The notes under the pieces: model-generated
What the model was told of the DNA's origin: nothing
Seen by the model: only the letters and a program-made list of their open reading frames with translations
The model's database searches: none
From: Paracoccus aminophilus JCM 7686
GTDB taxonomy: Bacteria > Pseudomonadota > Alphaproteobacteria > Rhodobacterales > Rhodobacteraceae
Assembly: GCF_000444995.1 (NCBI RefSeq)
Contig: NC_022041.1
Span: 1,834,001 to 1,898,000, forward strand
DNA length: 64,000 nt
Reading direction: 5' to 3'
Shown: positions 42,902-51,275 of the stretch, piece after piece
How positions within the stretch are numbered: the stretch's first letter is position 1
Layout of the letters: each line of letters begins with the position of its first letter
Position numbers and translations under genes: made by a program

Positions 42902-43780
42902 ATGCAAAAGATATTTCTGTCGCTCGGGCTGATCGGCATCGCCGCCAGCGCGGCCTTTGCCGGCGAAGAGCCTTTGACCATCGAGCGCGGCGACAAAAGG
43001 ATCGCCGCGATTTTGAACCTGCCCGACGGCGTTGAAAACCCGCCGGTCGTGCTGATGATGCACGGCTTTACCGGCAGCAAGAACGAATTCGACATGGCCG
43101 GGGGCAAGACCGGGCTCTTCACCTATATGGCGGGCCAATTGGCCGAGGCCGGGATCGCCTCACTTCGCATTGATTTCACCGGCTCGGGCGAAAGCTCGGG
43201 CGAATGGGCGAAGACCACCTTCACCGGCCAGATCGCGGATGCGGTCGATGCCTTCGATTTCCTTCAGACCCTGCCCAAGGTCGACGGCCATCGCGTCGGC
43301 ATCCTTGGCTATAGTCAGGGCGGCATGGTTGGCGCCCATCTCGCGGGCGCCCGTCCCGAGGCCAATGCGGTCGTGCTCTGGGCGCCGGTGACCAATCCGA
43401 TGGTGACCTATACGACGATCATGGGCGCGGAAAAGATCAAAGAAGGCCTTGCCGCCGCCGAGGATGCGCCGGTGACCGCCGATCTATCCTGGGGTGGGCA
43501 GACGACGCTCAATGGCGCGTTTTTCCATGAATTGCCGCTGGTTTCGGCGGCGGGCGCGATTGCGTCCTATCGCGGTCCCTTGCAGGTGATGGTCGGCGCG
43601 AAGGAAACCATCGTCGCGCCCCAGCCCACCGCCGGTAACCAGCTTCTGCGCTATCACGACGGGCCCGAGCGGCTGGTCTTGCTCGATTCCGATCACGATT
43701 TTGGCGCCGAGACCTCGCCCGATCTGGTCAAGACCGAGCTCGCGCCCAAAACCGTTGAATGGTTCAAGAGCAATCTCTGA
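42902..43780 (+). CDS. Secreted alpha/beta hydrolase
   Basis: 292 aa. Signal peptide 1-20 (SLGLIGIAASAAFAGEE) exports it to the periplasm. Serine nucleophile in GYSQGG, oxyanion loop HGFTGSKNEF, acid and His near HDF in LLDSDHDFGAE. Family members hydrolyse esters, here perhaps releasing a side group from the compound before uptake. ATG 42902 follows AAGGAGAGGAG; the open frame upstream is rejected because it runs across the operator. Own operator at 42798 makes it a separately controlled member of the regulon. Confidence 0.88.
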   Translation: MQKIFLSLGLIGIAASAAFAGEEPLTIERGDKRIAAILNLPDGVENPPVVLMMHGFTGSKNEFDMAGGKTGLFTYMAGQLAEAGIASLRIDFTGSGESSGEWAKTTFTGQIADAVDAFDFLQTLPKVDGHRVGILGYSQGGMVGAHLAGARPEANAVVLWAPVTNPMVTYTTIMGAEKIKEGLAAAEDAPVTADLSWGGQTTLNGAFFHELPLVSAAGAIASYRGPLQVMVGAKETIVAPQPTAGNQLLRYHDGPERLVLLDSDHDFGAETSPDLVKTELAPKTVEWFKSNL

Positions 43781-43786
43781 GCGCGC

Positions 43787-43820
43787 GGTCAGGCCCTTTC
43801 GGGGGCCTGACCTCTTTCTC
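43787..43820. terminator. Terminator between convergent hydrolase and GH3 genes
   Basis: GGTCAGGCCC pairs with GGGCCTGACC around a 6-nt loop and is followed by TCTTTCTCT on the plus strand. Confidence 0.75.
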
Positions 43821-44813
43821 TCAGCCCGCCAACGCGCGCACGCGCGCGGCGGCCTCGGCCAGACGTGCCGCCGAAAGCGTGCCGTCCTCGACCGCCGCCA
43901 CGATCCGGTCGCGAATGGCGGGCAGATGGTTCTCCGCCGACAAAAGCAGCAGATCCGCGCCCGCATTCAGCGCCTCGACCGCCGCTGTCGGCACGTCACG
44001 CTGACCGCGCAACGTCCCGATCGCGTCGAGATCGTCGCTGACGACCAGCCCGGTGAAGCCGAGATCGCGCAGGCTGGCGATGGTTTTCCCAGAGAGCGAG
44101 GAAGGCATGTCGGGATCGAGCGCCGGAACCAGCGCCGGGCCGGTCATCACCGCGCGTCCCCGCGCCTCGATTGCCGCACGGAAGGGCAAAAGTCCGCGCT
44201 CCAGCGCCGCTTTGTCATCGGTGACCGTCGCGATGTCGATGGCCGGATCGCCGTCAATGTCGTGATGGCCGGGATAGTGTTTCGCGACCGAAATGATCCC
44301 TGCCCCTTCGACGCCGCGGATATAGGCCGAGGTGATCCGCGCAACCTCGGCGGGATCGGCGCCAAGGTGACGGCCCTCGAGCCAGGGGTTCGCGCCGCTC
44401 ACCACATCGAGGACCGGCGAGAGAAACATCGAGACCCCGATCTCGCGCGCGGCTTGGGCGACCTCAGCCGACAGCGCCTCGATCTCGGCGTCGGGCATGC
44501 GGTGAAGCGTCGCGCGATCGGGGAATTCCGGGACCAGAGCGTGCAGCCGCGCAATGCCCGCAGGCTCTTGATCGAGCGCGATCAGCGCGCGCCCGGCCCG
44601 GCGGCGGACCTCGCCGATCAGCGCCTTGAGATCATCGGCGGTTTCCGTGGCGCGGCGCGTGTCGGACATGCGGCGCGCAAGATATTCCTCGCGGGTTTCG
44701 CCGATCAATAGCGCGACCCCGCCCTCGTCGAGATAGCGCGCAAGCGGCTCGGTCAGCGTCAGATCGCCAATCGCGGGCAGCAAAACCGCATAGGCATCGG
44801 TTGAAATCGTCAT
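43821..44813 (-). CDS. GH3-family glycosidase (beta-N-acetylhexosaminidase NagZ-like)
   Basis: 330 aa, N-terminal GH3 TIM barrel only. The NagZ signature KH-FPGHGD reads KHYPGHHD near residue 180, and the nucleophile Asp lies in LVVSDDLDAIG near 245. No signal peptide, so cytoplasmic. Start overlaps the lyase stop (ATGA), which makes it the third gene of an operon behind a three-box operator. That placement points to cleavage of an imported glycoside rather than to cell-wall recycling, although a housekeeping NagZ cannot be excluded. Confidence 0.85.
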   Translation of the reverse strand: MTISTDAYAVLLPAIGDLTLTEPLARYLDEGGVALLIGETREEYLARRMSDTRRATETADDLKALIGEVRRRAGRALIALDQEPAGIARLHALVPEFPDRATLHRMPDAEIEALSAEVAQAAREIGVSMFLSPVLDVVSGANPWLEGRHLGADPAEVARITSAYIRGVEGAGIISVAKHYPGHHDIDGDPAIDIATVTDDKAALERGLLPFRAAIEARGRAVMTGPALVPALDPDMPSSLSGKTIASLRDLGFTGLVVSDDLDAIGTLRGQRDVPTAAVEALNAGADLLLLSAENHLPAIRDRIVAAVEDGTLSAARLAEAAARVRALAG

Positions 44814-46189
44814 GTGAGAGGTCCTTTGATGAGATTGGCGCCAAAGCCGCGCTCTTGCAAAAGCGTGGCCAGATCCTCGCCCTCGGCGACGGCTTTGGCG
44901 ATTTCAGTGGCGGGCTCGGTGCCCAGAAGGGCGGCGAGCCCGGCAATCAGCGTCTCGGGCGCGTCCAGATTGGCCGCGCAAGCCGCAGGCGCGGCGGTGA
45001 TCCCCGCGACGCAGCGGGTCGCAAAGAGGCGCGCGGCCTGTTCGATCATGCCAAAGCTCGTCAGCAGACAATGCGCAATCAGCGGCTCGAAGGCATTGCG
45101 CTGCAACTGCCCGGCCTCGGCGGCCATGCCGACCGAGACATCCGCCCCCGCGACATGAAAGGCGACCTGATTGACCATTTCGGGAATGACCGGATTGGAT
45201 TTGCCCGGCACCAAAGGCGAGCCCGGCTGAACCGAAGGCAGCACGATCTCGCCAAAGCCGCCGCGCGGCCCGCTGGAGAGAAGCCGCAGGTCATTCGCAA
45301 TCTTGGCCAAGGTCACGGCAATCCCCCGCAGCATCGAAGAAAACTGCACGAGTTCGGCAGGGTTCCACGCCGCCGAGACCAGATTATCGGCCCGGCGCAG
45401 CGGCAACTCGGTCAGCCGCTGCAATTCGGCGATCACGGCCTCGGCGAAATCGGGCTGAGCGGTCAGCCCGGTCCCGACCATTGTCCCGCCGAGATTGAGC
45501 CCGGAAAGCCCCTGCGAGATCGGCCAGATCCGCGCCGCCTCGGCCCGCAGCGCGGCGGCAAAAGCGCCGAATTCTTCGCCCAAGGTCATCGGCACGGCGT
45601 CTTGCAGATGGGTGCGCCCAAGCTTGAGGATGCCGCCGAACTCCTGCGCCTTGCCGGCAAAAGCCCCCGCAAGCTCCAAGAGCGCGCGCTCTAGCTGCGG
45701 CGCGCCCTGCATCAGCGCGATGCGCAGCGCGGTGCTGTGGACATCGGTCGTCGATTGCGAGCGGTTGACGTCGCGGATCGGGTGGAGATGCTGATACTGG
45801 CCGCAGGCATGGCCCATGAGCTCGAGGCCCCGGTTCGCGATCACCTCATTGAGGTTCATATGCCCCGAGGTGCCGCCGCCGCCCTGAAAGACATCGACCA
45901 GCAGATGGGCCGCGTGCTGGCCCGCCAAAAGCTCGTCGCAGACCCGCCCGATCACCTCGGCCTTGCGCGCAGACAGCTTGCCCAGCCGCTGATTGGCCTG
46001 CGCCGCCGCCTTCTTGATCAGCGCCATCGCGTGGATCAGGGGCGCCAAGGTGCTGATGCGCACCCCCGAGACCGGGAAGTTCTCGAGCGCGCGCAACGTG
46101 CTGATCCCGTAAAGCGCCTCGCCCGGCAATCTGCGACTGCCGAGTTCATCGGTTTCGGTGCGCGTCCAGGAGGAGCCAGCGGAACTCAT
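44810..46189 (-). CDS. Aspartase/fumarase-superfamily lyase
   Basis: 459 aa, length of aspartase. N-terminal TETDELGSRRLPGEALYGIST, second signature TSGHMNLNEVIANR, and the mobile loop signature GSSxMPxKxN, here GSPLVPGKSNPV. The loop keeps the first Ser, Lys and Asn but has Pro and Val where Ser and Met are near-invariant, so a substrate other than aspartate is possible. Lies 6 bp after the uncharacterised gene and overlaps the GH3 gene by 4 bp. Confidence 0.85.
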   Translation of the reverse strand: MSSAGSSWTRTETDELGSRRLPGEALYGISTLRALENFPVSGVRISTLAPLIHAMALIKKAAAQANQRLGKLSARKAEVIGRVCDELLAGQHAAHLLVDVFQGGGGTSGHMNLNEVIANRGLELMGHACGQYQHLHPIRDVNRSQSTTDVHSTALRIALMQGAPQLERALLELAGAFAGKAQEFGGILKLGRTHLQDAVPMTLGEEFGAFAAALRAEAARIWPISQGLSGLNLGGTMVGTGLTAQPDFAEAVIAELQRLTELPLRRADNLVSAAWNPAELVQFSSMLRGIAVTLAKIANDLRLLSSGPRGGFGEIVLPSVQPGSPLVPGKSNPVIPEMVNQVAFHVAGADVSVGMAAEAGQLQRNAFEPLIAHCLLTSFGMIEQAARLFATRCVAGITAAPAACAANLDAPETLIAGLAALLGTEPATEIAKAVAEGEDLATLLQERGFGANLIKGPLT

Positions 46190-46195
46190 CAGCGC

Positions 46196-46891
46196 TTACG
46201 CCTTGGGATGCAGCTCGACCGCAAGCCAGACCGCATCGGTCTGCGCATAATAGCGGTGCCAGGGATAGGTCCACTGGTTCACCCCGGTGACGCGGCAGAA
46301 GGGATCATGCGATGCGCCGATCGGCATCACGACATCCTCGTAAAGCGTCGTCGCATCGCGCTCGGTGAATTTCTGCATCCGTCCGGTGCCGTGGATCTGG
46401 GTATGGACCTCGAGGAAGGGATGCTCGTTGTGGATGAAGCAATCGGTATCGCCGGGCGACCACCACAGATTCAGCTTGAGCTCGAATTCCTGCTCGGCCT
46501 CGGGGATCTTGCGCTCATTCGTGAAGACGAAAGGATCGGTCGTGACCGTGCCGATGCTGTCTTGCGCCGAGATGAACAGCGGCGTGTCGCGCGGAAAGCT
46601 CTTGATGCGATTGCCGAGCCAATCCCAGCCCCGGAACATGCAGCCGCCGAGATTGGTGGGCTGCGTCACCTTGATCAGCGCCGCGCGCTGGCCTTCACGG
46701 ATCACGCCGCCCTTGAGCCAGGTCGATTTCCATGCCGGAATGATCGCAGGATGATCGGCGCCGGTCAGCAGCGGCTCGGGGCTAAGATTGACGACCACCG
46801 CATCCTCGACCGAGAGGTCGCGGGGGTTTTCGACAAGCTGGGCAGTGATGAACTCATCGGCAAAGGCAAGATCGCGGATCTGGTTATACAT
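46196..46891 (-). CDS. Uncharacterised protein, possibly cupin-like
   Basis: 231 aa, no family recognised. The protein is hydrophilic and soluble with no signal peptide. A His/Glu-rich stretch (GDTDCFIHNEHPFLEVHTQIHG, residues about 160-180, quoted from two adjacent blocks) followed by VVMPIGASHDPF recalls metal-binding cupin strands. The frame is open to 46954, but that ATG lies within the operator at 46951-46990, so the ATG at 46891 is preferred. First gene of an operon with the aspartase-family lyase and GH3 enzyme; co-regulation ties it to the transporter and dehydrogenases. Confidence 0.65.
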   Translation of the reverse strand: MYNQIRDLAFADEFITAQLVENPRDLSVEDAVVVNLSPEPLLTGADHPAIIPAWKSTWLKGGVIREGQRAALIKVTQPTNLGGCMFRGWDWLGNRIKSFPRDTPLFISAQDSIGTVTTDPFVFTNERKIPEAEQEFELKLNLWWSPGDTDCFIHNEHPFLEVHTQIHGTGRMQKFTERDATTLYEDVVMPIGASHDPFCRVTGVNQWTYPWHRYYAQTDAVWLAVELHPKA

Positions 46892-46950
46892 GGCAGGCGG
46901 CCCGAGGCTGTTGGATTTCGCCCAAAGACACCATGGAACGCCTGCGCAAA

Positions 46951-46990
46951 CCATTGCGCGATATGTGCAAAACTGACGCAGACTGACGCG
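46951..46990 (-). promoter_or_regulatory. Three-box operator, site 4
   Basis: Minus strand: CGCGTCA, N3, TGCGTCA, N13, CGCGCAATGG. Ends 59 bp before the start of the uncharacterised gene. Confidence 0.7.
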
Positions 46991-47013
46991 GTTTTTGCCC
47001 CGCTGTGCAGGGC

Positions 47014-47853
47014 TCAGGCCGGTTTGATCATATCCGGGCTTTCGCCAAGATATTCGCGCGCCTCTCGGGGGATCGAGGGATCGTTCATGTCGAGCGTCGT
47101 CGTCGCCTGCAACTCGGCCCGGCTCAGAAGCCCCGGGCGGCGGTAATGCAGCACCGCCCGCGTCGAGAAGGGTTGGCGGAACATGGTCGCGGCAACCCCG
47201 CTGACGATGCCGAACATAAAGCGCTTCGAATTGCGCTGGACGCTGGAATAGATGCCGAAGGTGAATTCATTGCGCTGCACCGTCTCGAAGTCGATCGAGA
47301 AGACCCGATCATCAACCGGGAAGGTAAAGCCATGATATTTGAAGATATATTCGGTGCGCGACGGATCATCGTAGCTGGGAAAGCGCTCGATGTAATAATG
47401 GTTCAGGAAATCGCCGTTCTGGAAGATGCAAAAGGCCGAGCGAAGGATCTTGCGCGAATAGATCGAGGAATATTGGTAACGGTCATAGCAGCCGACATAA
47501 TCCCCGATGTCGGTCTTGCCGGACACGGCGACCGTATCGAGAAAGCGCACGACCTGCGGCGCGCGGCGCAGATGGTCCAGCACATCGAAGAAATTGCCGT
47601 CGACCAAGGCGCGGAAATGATCGTGCTCGGCAAAAAGCACCTCGGGGCTCAGGCCAAAGTAATTGGCGATAATGCGGATATTGCCCGACGACGGCATATG
47701 CCGCCCCGAGAGATATTTGTTGAACTGCTGCCGGTTGATCCCGACCTTGCGGCAGATCTGCGAGATCGAGCCCCGCCTTTCGCACAAAAGGCGCAGGTTG
47801 GCCGCAAAAGCGGCGGTGCGGTCCGAGGGGTCGGTTGGCTGAGTCATTCCCAA
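47014..47853 (-). CDS. XRE-family HTH regulator, likely master of the three-box regulon
   Basis: 279 aa. HTH at residues about 16-75 (GSISQICRKVGINRQQFNKYL, then SGRHMPSSGNI). About 200 residues of unrecognised, aromatic-rich sequence follow (DYVGCYDRYQYSSIYSRKIL, FMFGIVSGVAATMFRQ), presumably ligand-binding. It lies in the middle of the regulon, divergent from the ThDP gene. Operator site 5 starts 18 bp from its own start codon, which implies autoregulation. Repressor or activator cannot be decided. Confidence 0.88.
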   Translation of the reverse strand: MGMTQPTDPSDRTAAFAANLRLLCERRGSISQICRKVGINRQQFNKYLSGRHMPSSGNIRIIANYFGLSPEVLFAEHDHFRALVDGNFFDVLDHLRRAPQVVRFLDTVAVSGKTDIGDYVGCYDRYQYSSIYSRKILRSAFCIFQNGDFLNHYYIERFPSYDDPSRTEYIFKYHGFTFPVDDRVFSIDFETVQRNEFTFGIYSSVQRNSKRFMFGIVSGVAATMFRQPFSTRAVLHYRRPGLLSRAELQATTTLDMNDPSIPREAREYLGESPDMIKPA

Positions 47854-47870
47854 AATACCTTCGCAGTAAG

Positions 47871-47910
47871 TGCGTCAGTGTGCGTCACGAATAGCATGGA
47901 TGCGAAATTG
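47871..47910 (+). promoter_or_regulatory. Three-box operator, site 5
   Basis: TGCGTCA, N3, TGCGTCA, N13, TGCGAAATTG, then CG. The cleanest copy. Ends 78 bp before the ThDP gene start and lies against the start of the XRE gene. Confidence 0.8.
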
Positions 47911-47988
47911 CGACAATGCCGTCAAGTGAGCAGCATCCTGAGGACAGAACGCACCTCTCAAGCGGTGCCGAAACCAAGCGGGGAAATC

Positions 47989-49791
47989 ATGAAACTTACG
48001 GGTGGACAAGTCGTAGCGAAGGCGCTCAAGGATTATGGCGTCGAATATGTCGCAGGCGTGCCGGGCCACGGGATCTGGGCGCTGTTCGACGCCTTTCTGC
48101 AAGACGGTTCGGAAATTCCCTTCATTCAGGTGATGCACGAGCAAAGCGCCGTTCATATGGCGGATGGCTATTTCCGCGCCAGCGGCAAGCCAATGGCCTG
48201 CTCGACCTCGGTCGGCCCGGGTGCCGCGAATACGATCATCGGTCTCGCCACCGCTTACTGCGATTCGACCGCTGTCTTCTACGTTTCGGGCTCGCCCCAG
48301 ACCTATATGCAGGGCCACGGCACCATGCAGGAGCTCGAGCGTCAGCAGGACAATGCCTTCCCCCGCATCACCGAGCAGGTGACCAAACGCGCCTGGCAGG
48401 CCAGCTCGACTGCGGTTTTGCCGACGATCATGCACCGCGCCTTCAACGAGATGCTGACCGGCCGTCCGGGCCCGGTTCATGTCGAGGTGCCGATGGATGT
48501 GCAGGTTGACGCGGCCGAAGTCACCATCCATCCGCTGGAAAAGCGCCTGCCCGTCGGCGTGGCCTATCCCGATCCGAAGGCAATCCGCGCTGCGGCAGCC
48601 CTGCTCAAAGGCGCGAAACGCCCGGTCATCGTCGCCGGTGGTGGCGCGATCACCGCGAATGCCTCGAAAGAGCTGACCGCTTTGGCCGAGCGTCTGGGCG
48701 CGGCGGTCTCGATCACCTGGAACGGCAAGGGCGCGATTGCCGAGGACAATCCGCTGTTCATCGGCGCAGTCGGCCAGACCGGCACGACCTGCGGCAACCA
48801 GATCACCGCCTCGGCCGATGTCGTGATCTCGGTCGGTTGCCGCTTCACCGATTGGTCGGCCTCGTCCTATGCCAAAGGTGTGTCCTTCAGCTTCCCGCCC
48901 GCAAAACTCATCCATATCGACCTTGACCCGCGCGAGATCGGCAAGACCTATCCGACCGAGGTCGGCATCGTTTCGGATGCAAAGATCGCGCTGGAAGAGC
49001 TGCTCGCCGCGATTTCCGAGGCCGAGGGCGAGACCCTGCGCGCAGGCAATGCCGCCTTCCACGCCGATGTCGAAAAAGCGAAAGCCGAATGGCGCGCTTT
49101 GGTCGAGCCGCGCGAAACCAGCCGCGAGACCCCCTTCACCTCGCAGCGCCCGCTGGTCGCCTTGCGCAAGGTTCTGCCGCGCGACGGCATCGTCGTTGTC
49201 GGCTCGGGCAACACCCAAGGCGCGGTCAAGCAAAGCTTCCCGGTCTATGAGCCGCGCACGCATCTGACCTCGGGCTCTTACTCGCCGATGGGTTGGGCGG
49301 TTCCGGCAGCCATGGGCGCAAAGCTCGCCTGCCCCGAGAAGAAGGTCGTGGCGATCGTCGGCGACGGGGACTTCATGATGTCGCTGCCCGAAATGGGCAC
49401 GGCGGTGATGAACGGGATCAATGTGGTCTTTCTGGTCCTGAACAACCAAGGCTATATGTCGATCCGCGGTGGGATGCGCAAATTCATGGGCCGCCACATC
49501 GCCTCGGAATTCAACAATCATGCAGGCAATGGCGAGCCCTATTCCGCCGATATTGCAGCCTCGGCCCGCGCCTTTGGCCTTGCCGCCTGGAAGGTCGAAA
49601 AGGACGAGGATCTCGAAGCCGCGCTTCAGGCCGCTTTGGACACCGATGGGCCGACGCTGGTCGAGGTCATCGTGTCGCGCGATGCGGCTGGCCCCTTTGC
49701 GACCGGCTGGTGGGATTTCCCCTCGCCCGCCTATTACGAAAAAGAACAGGCAGCCTATGCCGAGATGCGCGCGAAAGAGCAGATGCTCTGA
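47989..49791 (+). CDS. Thiamine diphosphate-dependent enzyme, acetolactate synthase-like
   Basis: 600 aa. ThDP enzymes of this group join or cleave 2-oxo acids. The activating Glu lies in HEQSAVHMADGY near residue 50. The ThDP/Mg site is GDGDFMMSLPEM with NNQGY about 27 residues after GDG. The central domain reads RPVIVAGGGA. ATG 47989 has GCGGGGA upstream; the frame is open about 1 kb further but that part is antisense to the regulator. It is not a typical IlvB (no IlvN partner) and lacks the signature of sulfoacetaldehyde acetyltransferase. Context suggests a 2-oxo acid derived from the imported compound. Confidence 0.88.
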   Translation: MKLTGGQVVAKALKDYGVEYVAGVPGHGIWALFDAFLQDGSEIPFIQVMHEQSAVHMADGYFRASGKPMACSTSVGPGAANTIIGLATAYCDSTAVFYVSGSPQTYMQGHGTMQELERQQDNAFPRITEQVTKRAWQASSTAVLPTIMHRAFNEMLTGRPGPVHVEVPMDVQVDAAEVTIHPLEKRLPVGVAYPDPKAIRAAAALLKGAKRPVIVAGGGAITANASKELTALAERLGAAVSITWNGKGAIAEDNPLFIGAVGQTGTTCGNQITASADVVISVGCRFTDWSASSYAKGVSFSFPPAKLIHIDLDPREIGKTYPTEVGIVSDAKIALEELLAAISEAEGETLRAGNAAFHADVEKAKAEWRALVEPRETSRETPFTSQRPLVALRKVLPRDGIVVVGSGNTQGAVKQSFPVYEPRTHLTSGSYSPMGWAVPAAMGAKLACPEKKVVAIVGDGDFMMSLPEMGTAVMNGINVVFLVLNNQGYMSIRGGMRKFMGRHIASEFNNHAGNGEPYSADIAASARAFGLAAWKVEKDEDLEAALQAALDTDGPTLVEVIVSRDAAGPFATGWWDFPSPAYYEKEQAAYAEMRAKEQML

Positions 49792-49798
49792 GCCGCAA

Positions 49799-49817
49799 GG
49801 GGCGGCCTGGCCGCCCC
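49799..49817 (+). terminator. Hairpin between ThDP and HisD-like genes
   Basis: GGGGCGGCC and GGCCGCCCC flank a single T. It lies 8 bp after the stop codon and lacks a T tract, so partial termination or mRNA stabilisation is likely. Confidence 0.5.
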
Positions 49818-49891
49818 TGACATCTCCCTTTCTCGATGCCCCAAAACAAATCGGGTGGCCCCTGCGGCGCACCCTTGTGAGGTGATTTGCC

Positions 49892-51208
49892 ATGATCCGG
49901 CATGTGAAGACCCCGCGCCTTCAGCAAGGCGACCAAACCGATGCGACCGTCACCGACGCCGTCAAGAGCCTGCTCGCCCGAGTTGCCGAGGGCGGCGACA
50001 AAGCGGTGCGCGAACTCAGCATCCAGTTCGACGGGCTCGACCGCGAGAGCTACCGTCTGAGCGAGGCCGAAATCGCCGCCTGCATCAACGGTCTGAGCAA
50101 GCAAGAGCGCCACGACCTCGATTTCGCGCAAGAGCAGATCCGCAATTTCGCGCAAGCGCAGCGCGACACCATGCTTGACCTTGAAATCGAGACCCTGCCG
50201 GGCGTCATCCTTGGCCATAAGAATGTCCCGATCCAGAACGTCGGCTGCTATGTGCCGGGCGGGAAATATCCGCTGCTGGCCTCGGCTCATATGACGGTCT
50301 TGACCGCCAAGGTCGCGGGCTGCGAACGCGTCATCACCTGCGCGCCGCCCTTCAAGGGCAAGATCGCCGACAAGATCGTCGCGGCGCAGGCTTTGGCGGG
50401 CGCGGATGAGATCTATTGCCTTGGCGGCGTGCAGGCGATCGCGGCCATGGGCTATGGCACGGAAACGATTGCCCCGGTCGATATGCTGGCCGGTCCCGGC
50501 AATGCCTATGTCGCGGAAGCGAAACGGCTTCTCTTCGGCAAGATCGGCATCGACCTTTTCGCCGGTCCGACCGAGACGCTTGTCATCGCCGATGACAGCG
50601 TCGATGGCGAGATCTGCGCGACCGATCTGCTGGGTCAGGCCGAGCATGGCGTGAACTCGCCCGCCGTGATGATCACCAATTCGGAAAAGCTCGCGAAAGA
50701 CACGCTCGCACAGATCGAGCGGCTGCTCGCGATCCTGCCCACCGCCGAAATCGCCCGCAAATCTTGGGAAGATTACGGCGAGATCATCCTGTGCGACACG
50801 CTCGAGGAAATGGTGGCCGAGGGCGACCGCGTCGCCTCGGAACATGTGCAGGTGATGACCGCCGATCCGGATTATTTCCTGACCAATCTGACGAATTACG
50901 GCGCGCTTTTCCTTGGTGCACGCACCAATGTCGCCTTTGGCGACAAGGTGATTGGCACCAACCACACCCTGCCGACGCTGAAAGCCGCGCGCTATACCGG
51001 CGGCCTCTGGGTCGGCAAGTTCTTGAAAACCTGCACCTATCAGAAGATTTTGACCGATGAGGCCTCGGCACTGATCGGCGGCTATGCCTCGCGGCTCTGC
51101 CATATGGAAGGCTTCGTCGGCCATGCCGAACAGGCCAATATCCGCGTCCGCCGCTACGGCCAGCGCAACATCGCCTATGGCGCCGCGGTCGATGCCGTCG
51201 ATGCCTGA
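49892..51208 (+). CDS. HisD-family NAD-dependent alcohol dehydrogenase (not histidine biosynthesis)
   Basis: 438 aa. Histidinol-dehydrogenase fold with [30 protein letters not shown], zinc ligands Gln and His in [10 protein letters not shown], the catalytic Glu-His in ASEHVQ, TNHTLPT, and the final His in MEGFVGHAE. No other his gene is present, and relatives in similar operons, such as sulfopropanediol dehydrogenase HpsN, oxidise other diols in two steps to acids. GAGGTG precedes the ATG. It probably converts a terminal alcohol to a carboxylate before the ThDP enzyme; the order of steps is inferred. Confidence 0.88.
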   Translation: MIRHVKTPRLQQGDQTDATVTDAVKSLLARVAEGGDKAVRELSIQFDGLDRESYRLSEAEIAACINGLSKQERHDLDFAQEQIRNFAQAQRDTMLDLEIETLPGVILGHKNVPIQNVGCYVPGGKYPLLASAHMTVLTAKVAGCERVITCAPPFKGKIADKIVAAQALAGADEIYCLGGVQAIAAMGYGTETIAPVDMLAGPGNAYVAEAKRLLFGKIGIDLFAGPTETLVIADDSVDGEICATDLLGQAEHGVNSPAVMITNSEKLAKDTLAQIERLLAILPTAEIARKSWEDYGEIILCDTLEEMVAEGDRVASEHVQVMTADPDYFLTNLTNYGALFLGARTNVAFGDKVIGTNHTLPTLKAARYTGGLWVGKFLKTCTYQKILTDEASALIGGYASRLCHMEGFVGHAEQANIRVRRYGQRNIAYGAAVDAVDA

Positions 51209-51275
51209 CCCCCAAAGCCCGAGACGAGCGGAACGCCGCCGGGCCATCTCCCCCCAAACAGACAGGGAAAATCAC

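Noticed and set aside
47005-47988. N-terminal extension of the ThDP enzyme frame
   Set aside because: Runs antisense to the XRE regulator and across operator site 5; ATG 47989 with a good RBS gives the family's normal N-terminus.
49892-51208. Biosynthetic histidinol dehydrogenase (hisD)
   Set aside because: No other histidine gene nearby, and it lies in an operon with a ThDP enzyme and a sugar transporter behind the regulon operator.
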